Positions 35,584 to 43,311 of a stretch of 64,000 nucleotides of DNA are shown one piece after another (the stretch's first letter is position 1; each line of letters begins with the position of its first letter). The stretch covers positions 182,062 to 246,061 of the forward strand of contig NZ_RJSF01000007.1 of the NCBI RefSeq assembly GCF_003725535.1, read 5' to 3'. A model generated the notes under the pieces. That model was not told the origin of the DNA, made no database searches, and was given only the letters and a program-made list of their open reading frames with translations. Position numbers and translations under genes: made by a program. Origin of the DNA: Nocardioides pocheonensis. Lineage in GTDB: Bacteria > Actinomycetota > Actinomycetes > Propionibacteriales > Nocardioidaceae.

Positions 35584-38116
35584 CCTTGCGGGTCGAGGCC
35601 AGCACCGCCTCGGTGACCCGCTCGCAGCAGCGACCGTCGCGCAGCGGGAAGGCGTCCTCGACCCGGCGCAGGTACTCCGGCGCCAGGCCCTCGTCGAGCG
35701 CGGTCACCAGCGCGTCCACCGCGGCCTCGGGCTCCAGCACCACCGGGCCGTACCCGTCCCGCTCGTAGTCGAAGTAGCCGCGGCTCCCGACGTGCTCTCC
35801 GCCGAGCACGCGGTCGCGGTCGAACTGGAAGTACACGACCGGCCGGTCGAGGTAGGCGGTGTTGAAGGCCATCGAGGAGTAGTCGGTCACCAGCACGCGA
35901 GCCCGGGCGAAGAGCTGCTGGACGTCGTCGTCGAACGTCAGCGGTCGCACCCAGTCGGGCAGGTCGACCTGCTCCAGCACGGGCTGCAGGTTCGGGTGCG
36001 GCAGGAAGCCGACGACCGCGCCGTGCTGCTCGGCGGCAGCCCGCAGGCGCTCGGAGGTGAGCACGTGCAGCCAGAGCCGCATGAACTCCGACTCGAGCAC
36101 GTGCGGCGCCACCTCCCGCCGCTGGGACACGATGTCCATGTCGCCGGTCAGCCAGCTGCGCCACGTGGGCGCGACCAGCACGAGGTTGCGCTCGGCCTCC
36201 GGCACCTGCTCCCCGAGCGCGCGCAGCCGGTCGAACCGCGGCAGCCCGGTGAGGATCGCCTCCCGCGTCGTGAACACGTAGCCGGTGTGGTCGTCGGCGA
36301 CCGAGTGGTACTCGTCGTTCGTGCTGGTGACGAAGAGGTCGATCGGCTTCACGTTGAGCCAGGTCGACAGGTCGTCCTTGATCACGCCGTGCTGGAGGAA
36401 CGTGTAGCGCCAGCGCGGACGCACGGTCAGCTCCTCGAGCTCGCGCGGCGCGATCACCGGCAGGTCGGCGTGCGACGAGAGCAGGTGGCGGGCGTTGAGG
36501 GCCAGCACCGCCCAGCGCAGCGACCCGTGCGCCACCACCCGGCGGCCGAACCGCTTGCGCAGCGCGCGCCAGGCCGGCGTGCCCTTCTTCACGGTGAACC
36601 ACGCGTCGATCTCCGGCCGCTCGGCGCGCAGGTACTCGAAGAGCCGCTGCGCGTTGTCGTCGGCGTCGTGCAGCCGGTCCATGAGCAGCCAGGCCTCGGC
36701 GTACCGGCGGCGCACGCGGGGCGAGCAGGCCAGCCGCTCGACGAGCGTGGGCCGCTGCGGCGCCTCGTCGTCGACCGTGCGCTTCTCCCGCGGGCCCACG
36801 TGGCCGAGCTTGCGCCGGATCGCCGGCGGGTTGGCGACGTACGACGTGCGGCGGGGCTGGTCGAGCTCCAGCGCCACGTCGCGGCCGTCGAGCCGGATCC
36901 GCAGCGGGCCGCCCGCGGGGAGCCACAGGATCCGCTCGTGGATCACGGTGCGGCCGAAGACCTGGTAGTCGCGGACCTTCGCGTGGGGCGGCACCACCTC
37001 CACGCCGTCGGAGAGGATCTCCTCGCGCGGCTGTCGCTTCGTGAACCGGTAGACCACCTGCACGAGGTCCTGGTCCTCGTCGAGCCGGGTGAGCAGGGCG
37101 AACTCCTGGCACCACGGCTCGGCGCGCCACGAGTGCAGCAGGATCTCGCGGTAGAGCCGCTTGAGCCGGGCGACCGGCGTGCCGTCGATCACCGCCGGGT
37201 CGAGGTAGTCCAGCAGCTCGGTCATCAGCGCCTCGAACTCGTCCACGACGTCCGGCCGTGACGCCAGCCCGGCGGCCTGGTGCTGGACGCTCAGGATCCA
37301 GGAGAGCTCGTAGAGGATGACGTTCTGCAACCACTGCGGCACCGGCCGTACGCCGCCCTCGGACGCCCGCTTGACCAGGTCGAGGTAGCCGAGCCGCAGC
37401 ACCCGCGTGTAGCGCTCGGGGTCGACCTTGCTCTGCGCCAGCGTCGAGGAGACGTCGGCCCGCTTGCGGTAGTGGTAGCGGGCTCCGGGCACGAAGCCGA
37501 CCAGCGGCCGCTCCAGGCCGAGCAGGTAGCGGGCGCTGAAGTGGCCGTCCTCGAAGTTCGGCCGGATCTCCGGGTCGAACCGGAGGCCCGCGGCCTCGAC
37601 CAGGTCGCGCCGGAAGAACGCCACCGGGGCGCTCACGAAGAAGAAGCCGGGGTGGTCGTCGAGGTCGCGCACCCGCGCCTTCCCGCGGAAGCGGTGCTTC
37701 AACGGGTGCGTGTCCTCGAGCTCGCCGGTGGCGTCCTGCAGCACCAGCAGGTTGCAGGCGACCATGCCGGTCTCGGGGTGCTCGGTCAGGAAGCGGTCGA
37801 CCTCGGCGAGGTAGCCGGGCTCGATCACGTCGTCGGGGTCGGCGAAGGTCACCCACTCTCCGCGGGCGTGCTCGAGCCCGAGGTTGCGGGCGCTCGACTG
37901 GCCGCCGTTCTCCTTCGTGAGCACGCGCACGAGCCCGGGCCGCCGCTCTGCCCACGCGGCGAGCAGCGTCGCCGAGGTGTCGGTGGAACCGTCGTCGACG
38001 GCGACCACCTCGAACCGGTCGGCCGGGAACGTCTGCGCGTCGACGGAGGCGATGAAGGCCTCGAGGAAGCGGTCGACGTCGTACACCGCGGTGACGATCG
38101 AGAACCGGGGCGTCAC
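35558..38116 (-). CDS. GT2 glycosyltransferase fused to CDP-glycerol/ribitol phosphotransferase-like domain (QHG class), paralogue
   Basis: 852 aa, same architecture as the convergent 33064 gene: GT-A domain with SIVTAVYDVDRFLEAF, VDDGSTDTS, the DPDD metal site, and PEIRPNFEDGHFSARYLLG; middle region; C-terminal domain with FLQHGVI (His576), VAPTWRSW, LPHPNL and VTDYSSMAFNTAY. Both motifs sets appear intact. The start GTG at 38116 has a GGAGGAGA purine run about 14 bases upstream. The pair probably arose by inverted duplication and may act successively on one polymer. Confidence 0.9.
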   Translation of the reverse strand: MTPRFSIVTAVYDVDRFLEAFIASVDAQTFPADRFEVVAVDDGSTDTSATLLAAWAERRPGLVRVLTKENGGQSSARNLGLEHARGEWVTFADPDDVIEPGYLAEVDRFLTEHPETGMVACNLLVLQDATGELEDTHPLKHRFRGKARVRDLDDHPGFFFVSAPVAFFRRDLVEAAGLRFDPEIRPNFEDGHFSARYLLGLERPLVGFVPGARYHYRKRADVSSTLAQSKVDPERYTRVLRLGYLDLVKRASEGGVRPVPQWLQNVILYELSWILSVQHQAAGLASRPDVVDEFEALMTELLDYLDPAVIDGTPVARLKRLYREILLHSWRAEPWCQEFALLTRLDEDQDLVQVVYRFTKRQPREEILSDGVEVVPPHAKVRDYQVFGRTVIHERILWLPAGGPLRIRLDGRDVALELDQPRRTSYVANPPAIRRKLGHVGPREKRTVDDEAPQRPTLVERLACSPRVRRRYAEAWLLMDRLHDADDNAQRLFEYLRAERPEIDAWFTVKKGTPAWRALRKRFGRRVVAHGSLRWAVLALNARHLLSSHADLPVIAPRELEELTVRPRWRYTFLQHGVIKDDLSTWLNVKPIDLFVTSTNDEYHSVADDHTGYVFTTREAILTGLPRFDRLRALGEQVPEAERNLVLVAPTWRSWLTGDMDIVSQRREVAPHVLESEFMRLWLHVLTSERLRAAAEQHGAVVGFLPHPNLQPVLEQVDLPDWVRPLTFDDDVQQLFARARVLVTDYSSMAFNTAYLDRPVVYFQFDRDRVLGGEHVGSRGYFDYERDGYGPVVLEPEAAVDALVTALDEGLAPEYLRRVEDAFPLRDGRCCERVTEAVLASTRKVSAEAAGR

Positions 38117-38173
38117 GCGACCACCAATCTCCTCCAGACAGGGCGACCCGAGGATACCGGAGCGCCTGCTCCC

Positions 38174-38179
38174 TATGCT
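38174..38179 (+). promoter_or_regulatory. -10 element of the GSC-TRD protein gene, leaderless spacing
   Basis: TATGCT, seven bases before GTG 38187. This argues against the in-frame ATG at 38175, which lies inside the hexamer. Confidence 0.6.
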
Positions 38180-38186
38180 GGGACGC

Positions 38187-39203
38187 GTGTCTGGCCCCCG
38201 CAGCGTCGCCGTGTTCGGCAGCTGCACGACCCGTGACAGCTTCAACTCGCGCTTCAACCCGGACTACCGGAGCCGGTACCAGGTCCCGTACGCCGCCAGC
38301 CAGACGTCGGTGATCACGATGATGTCGCCGGCGGTGGAGGCGGAGTTCACGCCCACGAAGTCGATGAGCGACTACGACCTCTGGAACATCCGCTCCGACC
38401 TCAGCCGTGAGCTCCTGGGCCTGCTCGCCGAGCAGCCGCCCGACTACCTGGTCCTCGACTTCTTCGCCGACATCCACTTCGGCGTGCTCCGGCTCCGCGA
38501 CGGCCGGTTCGTCACGAACAACCGCTGGAAGACCCACCACACCGACTTCTACCAGGACCTGGCCGCCAACGACGGTTTCGAGCGGCTGCGGATCCTCGAC
38601 GACCCCGACCGGTACTTCGAGCTGTGGTCCGAGGCGCTGGAGCGGTTCGCGGCGTACGTCGGCGAGCACTGCCCGGACACGAAGGTCGTCGTGCACTGCG
38701 GCTTCAACACCGACGAGCTGGTGCCGCCGGGCGAGACCCGACCGGTGCCGCTGCGGTCGTTCAAGAAAGGGGTGCGGATCGACGTACCGCTGGCCAACGC
38801 CCTGTGGCGGCGGCTCGACGACCACGCCACCTCGACGTACGGCTGGGACGCGATCGACCTGCGCGACGAGGGCTACCTCACCTGCGCGGACCACCCGTGG
38901 GGCCCGTTCTACGTGCACTACACGATGGACTACTACCACCGGTTCCTCGCCGAGCTGGACCTCATCGACCTGCGCGGCCGCCTCGCGCCCGAGGACCTCG
39001 CACTGGTCCAGGGCATCGCCGACGCCGGGCACGAGCACGCGGTCCGCTACGCGCGGCAGTGGACCGAGACCACCCGCGCACAGGAGGAGCGGATCGCCGA
39101 GCTCGAGGGCCTCGGCCTGGTCCGCTCGGTCCGATTCGCGCTCGGGCAGCGGGTGCGTCAGGCTCGGGCCGCCAGGAACGACGCTGCGAAGGAGCAACCA
39201 TGA
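38187..39203 (+). CDS. GSC-TRD motif protein (DUF6270-like, possible SGNH-type hydrolase)
   Basis: 338 aa. Opens with VAVFGSCTTRDSFNSRF, a conserved signature I associate with DUF6270, and ends its main domain with YVHYTMDYYHRFLAELDL. The Ser in GSC and the late His could be the first and last catalytic blocks of an SGNH esterase fold (inference). A C-terminal coiled coil is rich in Arg and Glu. It is coupled by an ATGA overlap to the CDP-ribitol synthase gene, so it is tied to the polymer pathway, perhaps as an acyl esterase or transferase. Confidence 0.72.
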   Translation: MSGPRSVAVFGSCTTRDSFNSRFNPDYRSRYQVPYAASQTSVITMMSPAVEAEFTPTKSMSDYDLWNIRSDLSRELLGLLAEQPPDYLVLDFFADIHFGVLRLRDGRFVTNNRWKTHHTDFYQDLAANDGFERLRILDDPDRYFELWSEALERFAAYVGEHCPDTKVVVHCGFNTDELVPPGETRPVPLRSFKKGVRIDVPLANALWRRLDDHATSTYGWDAIDLRDEGYLTCADHPWGPFYVHYTMDYYHRFLAELDLIDLRGRLAPEDLALVQGIADAGHEHAVRYARQWTETTRAQEERIAELEGLGLVRSVRFALGQRVRQARAARNDAAKEQP

Positions 39204-40606
39204 CAACCCCACGCGTGGCGGTGATCCTCGCCGGCGGCGTCGGCACCCGAGTCGGGTTGGACATCCCCAAGCAGCTCATCAAGGTGGCCGGGCGCACGAT
39301 CCTGGAGCACACGCTGGCGACCTTCGACGCCCACCCGATGGTCGACGAGGTGATCGTGATGATGGCCCAGGGCCACCTCGACGCGGTGCACGCGATCGTC
39401 CGCTCCGGCGGCTACACGAAGGTCACCCACGTGCTCGAGGGCGCCGACACCCGCAACGGCACCACGCTGCGCGCGCTGGACGCGATCCCGGACGACGACA
39501 CCAAGGTGCTGTTCCACGACGCCGTGCGACCCCTGGTCAGCGCCCGGATCATCTCGGACTGCTTCGAGGTGCTGGACTCCTACGACGCCGTCGACGTGGC
39601 GATCCCCTCGGCCGACACGATCATCGAGGTCGACGAGGACAACGTGATCCGCAACATCCCGCCGCGCGCCCACCTGCGTCGCGGGCAGACCCCGCAGGCG
39701 TTCCGCGCCGGCGTGATCCGCAAGGCCTACGCGATCGGAATGGCCGACCCCGACTTCCAGGCCACCGACGACTGCACCGTGGTGCTGCGCTACCTGCCCG
39801 ACGTACCGATCTGGGTCGTCGCCGGCGAGGAGCGCAACATGAAGGTCACCGACCCGATCGACGTCTACCTCGCGGACAAGCTGTTCCAGCTCACGACCAG
39901 CAACCTCCCGCCGGCGCGCTCGGAGGAGTCCTACCGCGAGGCGCTCACCGGCAAGACCCTCGTGGTCTTCGGCGGCAGCTACGGCATCGGCGCGGACATC
40001 GCCGCGTTCGCCCGCGACCACGGCGCGACCGTCTTCAGCTTCAGCCGCTCGACGACCAACACCCACGTCGAGCGGCGCGGCGACCTCCAGGACGCGATCC
40101 GCTCGGTCCTCGCCGAGACCGACCGGATCGACCACGTGGTGAACTCCGCCGCCGTCCTCCCGCGCGGCCCCCTCGTGGAGACCACCGAGGAGGCGGTGTA
40201 CGCCGCCACCGAGATCAACTACCTGGCGCCGGTGATGATCGCCCAGGAGTTCTTCCCGCACCTCAAGCGCACGGGTGGCTCGCTGCTGAACTTCACGTCG
40301 AGCTCCTACACCCGCGGGCGCAGCGGCTACAGCCTGTACTCCTCGGCGAAGGCCGCGCTCGTCAACCTCACCCAGGCGCTCGCCGACGAGTGGTCGGCCG
40401 ACGGCGTGCGGGTCAACTGCATCAACCCGGAGCGCACCGGCACCCCGATGCGCACGCGAGCCTTCGGTGAGGAGCCGCCCGGCACGCTGCTGGAGTCCCG
40501 GGAGGTCGCCGTGCGGTCCATCGACGTACTGCTGAGCGACGAGACCGGCCTGATCGTGGACATCCGGCGCGACGACCCGCTCGCGGGGGACCTGGGCGAG
40601 GTCTGA
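39200..40606 (+). CDS. Bifunctional cytidylyltransferase/SDR reductase (Bcs1-like CDP-ribitol synthase)
   Basis: 468 aa in two domains. The IspD/TarI-type cytidylyltransferase (1-230) has AVILAGGVGTRVGLDIPKQ, HDAVRPLVS, the TPQAF loop and MKVTDPIDV. The SDR reductase (about 240-460) has VVFGGSYGIGADIA, the NSAA strand, catalytic Ser with YSLYSSAK (Tyr-x3-Lys) and NCINPERTGTPM. This order matches Haemophilus Bcs1, which reduces ribulose 5-phosphate and makes CDP-ribitol. The ATG overlaps the upstream stop (ATGA). It should supply the activated polyol for the phosphotransferase-like domains nearby. Confidence 0.9.
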   Translation: MTTPRVAVILAGGVGTRVGLDIPKQLIKVAGRTILEHTLATFDAHPMVDEVIVMMAQGHLDAVHAIVRSGGYTKVTHVLEGADTRNGTTLRALDAIPDDDTKVLFHDAVRPLVSARIISDCFEVLDSYDAVDVAIPSADTIIEVDEDNVIRNIPPRAHLRRGQTPQAFRAGVIRKAYAIGMADPDFQATDDCTVVLRYLPDVPIWVVAGEERNMKVTDPIDVYLADKLFQLTTSNLPPARSEESYREALTGKTLVVFGGSYGIGADIAAFARDHGATVFSFSRSTTNTHVERRGDLQDAIRSVLAETDRIDHVVNSAAVLPRGPLVETTEEAVYAATEINYLAPVMIAQEFFPHLKRTGGSLLNFTSSSYTRGRSGYSLYSSAKAALVNLTQALADEWSADGVRVNCINPERTGTPMRTRAFGEEPPGTLLESREVAVRSIDVLLSDETGLIVDIRRDDPLAGDLGEV

Positions 40607-40624
40607 GGTCTGCGGTGTTCGGCC

Positions 40625-41035
40625 TCAGTCGCCGTCGTCGCCCTCGAACCCGATCAGCCAGTGCAGGCCGTACCGGTCGACCACCTGCCCGTCCGACGCT
40701 CCCCACGGGCGCCGCTGCAGGTCGTCCACGACCCGCCCACCCTCGGACAGGCGCGTGAACCAGGTGCGGAGGTCGGCCGGGGCCGCCGTGCCGAGCAGCG
40801 ACAGCATCATGCCTTCGCACCGCAACGTCGGCTCGTCCCCCGCCACGTCGGCGGCGAAGAGCGCGACCGGCCCCTCGTGCAGGTAGCCGTGGGCGATGGC
40901 GTCGGCGGGACCGTCGGTCCGGCCGAACTCCGCGAACGAGTGCAGCTGCACCGCGCAGCCGAAGACGTCGCCGTAGAAGGTCAGGGCGTCCCGGGCCGTG
41001 CCGGGGAGGTGGAGGTACGGCGTGGGGGCGGTCAC
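40625..41035 (-). CDS. VOC family protein (PhnB-like)
   Basis: 136 aa single-fold VOC protein: YLHLPGTARDALTFYGDVFGC, GPVALFAADV, and the C-terminal DRYGLHWLIGFE typical of the PhnB/glyoxalase-like group. No substrate can be assigned. Convergent with the CDP-ribitol synthase gene (18-bp gap), and unlikely to be part of the polymer pathway. Confidence 0.82.
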   Translation of the reverse strand: MTAPTPYLHLPGTARDALTFYGDVFGCAVQLHSFAEFGRTDGPADAIAHGYLHEGPVALFAADVAGDEPTLRCEGMMLSLLGTAAPADLRTWFTRLSEGGRVVDDLQRRPWGASDGQVVDRYGLHWLIGFEGDDGD

Positions 41036-41062
41036 CGGGTCGATGCTAGACGGGACCGGCGT

Positions 41063-41416
41063 TCAGTCGTGAGAGAGGACGAGCTCGCGGGGTGCCGGTG
41101 CGCGCTGCTCACGAATCGCGGTCCACCCGATCAGCGCGAGGAGACCTCCCAGTCCCACGGCCGACAAGAGGGCCACTCGGGATCGATGGATGACCGGACC
41201 GCAGGCGGTCGCGGCCCGTCGCTGATCCGCGGTCGCCGCGGATCCCGGGCTCAAGGTCTGGTCGGGTGTGCCGGGCTCGAGCCACGAGGGAGCAATCGCG
41301 GCGTCGCAGGAGTAGATCTGGTCGTCGACCACGACCGACTGTGGCTGCGTGCCCAGGGAGAATGCCGCGACGAGAAGGAGCAAGCCCCCCGCGAGTACGA
41401 CCCTGGCCCACACCAT
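41063..41416 (-). CDS. Small two-span membrane protein of unknown function
   Basis: 117 aa: N-terminal span VVLAGGLLLLVAAFSL, an extracytoplasmic middle with a Cys pair (IYSCDAAIAP, ATACGPVIH) and a second span ALLSAVGLGGLLALIGW, then a short cytoplasmic tail. The ATG at 41414-41416 has CATACT six bases upstream, a weaker leaderless-type -10. Divergent from the DUF222 pseudogene; no family recognised. Confidence 0.65.
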   Translation of the reverse strand: MVWARVVLAGGLLLLVAAFSLGTQPQSVVVDDQIYSCDAAIAPSWLEPGTPDQTLSPGSAATADQRRAATACGPVIHRSRVALLSAVGLGGLLALIGWTAIREQRAPAPRELVLSHD

Positions 41417-41425
41417 CGAACGAGT

Positions 41426-42346
41426 ATGGACCCGCGCCGGCCTCGAGGAGGCCGAGCTGCTCGACCAGGTCAGGGCGCTGGAGGAGCTGAAGGCGGCGGC
41501 GGCGGCCGCGCAGGCGAGGCTGACCGCCCACCTGTACGCCGTCCGGGCCGGCCGGGAGGCCGCCGAGGGTGTCCCCGCGGCGAAGCGGTGCGCCGGGTCC
41601 GCGGCGCCCAGTCCGACCGGAGGGTCAGCCTGCGGCCGGCTCCCGACACGATGACCTACCTGACCGGGTTCCTTCCCGTCGCCCACGGCGTCGCCTGCCA
41701 GGTCGCGCTGACCCGGGAAGCCGACACCCGCAAGGCCCAGGGCGACCCGCGCACTCGCGGGCAGATCATGGCCGACACGCTCGTGGAGCGCCTCACCGGA
41801 CAGGCCACCGGCACCCCGGTCGAGATCGGGCTGGTGATGACCGACCAGGCGCTCCTCGCCGGCTCCCAGGAGCCCGCCCACCTCGTCGGCTGCGGCACGG
41901 TCCCCGCGCACACCGCCCGCGCCCTGGCCCGGGACGCCGATCGAGCCTGGGTCCGTCGGCTGTTCACCCACCCCGAGTCCGGAGCCCTGGTCGCGATCGA
42001 CTCCCGCCGCCGGCTCTTCACCGGGCAGCTGCGCCACCAGCTGATCCTGACCGACGACGTCTGTGCCACCCCGTGGTGCGACGCCCCGGTCCGACACGCC
42101 GACCACGCCACCCCGGCCAAGCACGGCGGCGACACCAGCAGCACCAACGGCACGGGACTCTGCGAGGCCTGCAACTACACCAAGGACCTGCCCGGCTGGC
42201 ACACCACCCTGACCGTCAGGTCCGATGGCACCCGCATCCTCGACCTCACCAGCCCCACCGGACACCGACAACAGAGCCACCCACCCGATCCACCCGGGGC
42301 ACCCGATCCGGGCACACAGCTCCTCCGCAGGTTGACCGCCGCGTGA
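41426..42346 (+). pseudogene. DUF222/HNH endonuclease (13E12 family) remnant, frameshifted with internal deletion
   Basis: The N-terminal family sequence (AGLEEAELLDQVRALEELKAA, then ARLTAHLYA and EGVPAAKRCAG) is readable in one frame from about 41426 to 41597. The C-terminal part (SDRRVSLRPAPDTMTYLTGFLP, then GQIMADTLVERLTGQATG and the HNH region HADHATP ... LCEACNYTK) is in another frame to 42346. The junction near 41600 skips the central part of the family, perhaps 100-150 residues. A continuous frame from ATG 41426 exists, but its first ~58 residues are out-of-frame Arg/Gly-rich sequence. Read as a decayed member of this repetitive actinobacterial family. Confidence 0.72.
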
Positions 42347-42396
42347 GGTGATCCAGGCGAGGTTTGGGATCCATCCCCACCGGGCACCGTCACTGC

Positions 42397-42648
42397 ATGG
42401 CGCAGGACGTGCACGAGGACCTGGCAGTGGAGATCGCCCGCGAGCTCGAGCTCAGCGGCACGTCGGTGCGCCGAGTGCGCGCGTACCCGGTGCAACAGGC
42501 GGTCGACGTGAGCTGGGCGGCCAAGCGCGCCGGCCGCATGATCGGCGAGCACGTCCGCACGTCGGTCACGCCGCTGTCGCTGCGCGAGGACGGCGAGGTC
42601 GCGGTCGTCGCGATCGTGGAGCAGCGCCGACCCACCCACGATCAGTAG
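42397..42648 (+). CDS. Small hypothetical protein
   Basis: 83 aa, acidic and helical at the N-terminus (QDVHEDLAVEIARELEL), then a basic segment (SVRRVRAYPVQQAVDVSWAAKRAGR) and short strands. No membrane span, signal peptide or recognised family. The ATG at 42397 lacks a clear ribosome site. Its end overlaps the convergent 42642 gene by 7 bp. Real but uncharacterised is the best reading. Confidence 0.5.
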   Translation: MAQDVHEDLAVEIARELELSGTSVRRVRAYPVQQAVDVSWAAKRAGRMIGEHVRTSVTPLSLREDGEVAVVAIVEQRRPTHDQ

Positions 42649-43229
42649 TACGCCGGCTGCTTCTCCCCGGGATCCGCGAGCACCACGTCGAGCCGCGGGT
42701 CGGCGCGCAGGTCGTCGATCGCGCCCGCAGCGGCACCGATGCCTGCCCAGTGCGGGTCCACGTCGAAGGCCAGGCACCACGCGTGGTCGGCGGGCCAGAC
42801 GAACGCCGGCCTGAACTGCGACGCGCCGTCGGCCCGCGTCGCCCACGCGTCGAAGCCGGCGAACGAGCCCTCGAGCAGGTAGTAGGTCCGGTGCGGCAGG
42901 TCGAAGCGTGACCCCTCCAGGTCGTCGGGCGTGAACCCCTCGACCGTCCGCGGCCAGCCGTCCCACCAGGCGACGTACGCGTGCTCCGGCGTCCGGGTGT
43001 GGGCAGTGAGGAGGCCCACGGCGACGCGCACCTGCTCGACCTCCGAGAGCGGACCGACCGGCCCCACGTCACCCTCCTGCTGGCCCTCGGCCTCCGGGTC
43101 GGGGATCACCCGCAGCCGTGCGTACGCCTCGAACCCCTCGGGGCCGAAGGTCACCAGGCGGTCCCACGGCGAGGCGCTGGTGGTGATCCAGTCGGCGGCC
43201 GAGCGGTCGGTGCAGGGAGCGAGGGTCAC
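42642..43229 (-). CDS. Hypothetical protein rich in aromatic residues
   Basis: 195 aa, soluble. Recognisable stretches are DWITTSASPWDRLVTFGPEGFEAYARLR, HAYVAWWDGWP, DLPHRTYYLLEGS and WPADHAWCLAFDVDPHWAG. The many Trp residues and even codon use argue for a real protein. I cannot place it in a named family with confidence. The start is GTG at 43227-43229. Divergent from the large fusion gene at 43312. Confidence 0.65.
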   Translation of the reverse strand: MTLAPCTDRSAADWITTSASPWDRLVTFGPEGFEAYARLRVIPDPEAEGQQEGDVGPVGPLSEVEQVRVAVGLLTAHTRTPEHAYVAWWDGWPRTVEGFTPDDLEGSRFDLPHRTYYLLEGSFAGFDAWATRADGASQFRPAFVWPADHAWCLAFDVDPHWAGIGAAAGAIDDLRADPRLDVVLADPGEKQPAYY

Positions 43230-43252
43230 GAGTCCATGGTGCCCCGGTCTCC

Positions 43253-43258
43253 TAGACT
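43253..43258 (+). promoter_or_regulatory. Probable -10 element of the third GT/phosphotransferase fusion
   Basis: TAGACT, which would give a leader of about 47 bases before ATG 43312; the ribosome site in it is weak (AGAGAGG). Confidence 0.45.
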
Positions 43259-43311
43259 GACCCGGTCCCCCGCCGACGAGACCGCCGCCGCCAGAGAGGC
43301 CCCGCACCCGC

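Noticed and set aside
35274..39212. 1312-codon minus-strand open frame overlapping two fusion genes
   Set aside because: Arg/Ala/Gly/Pro-rich shadow; the overlapping frames encode clear GT2/TagF-like and GSC-TRD motifs.
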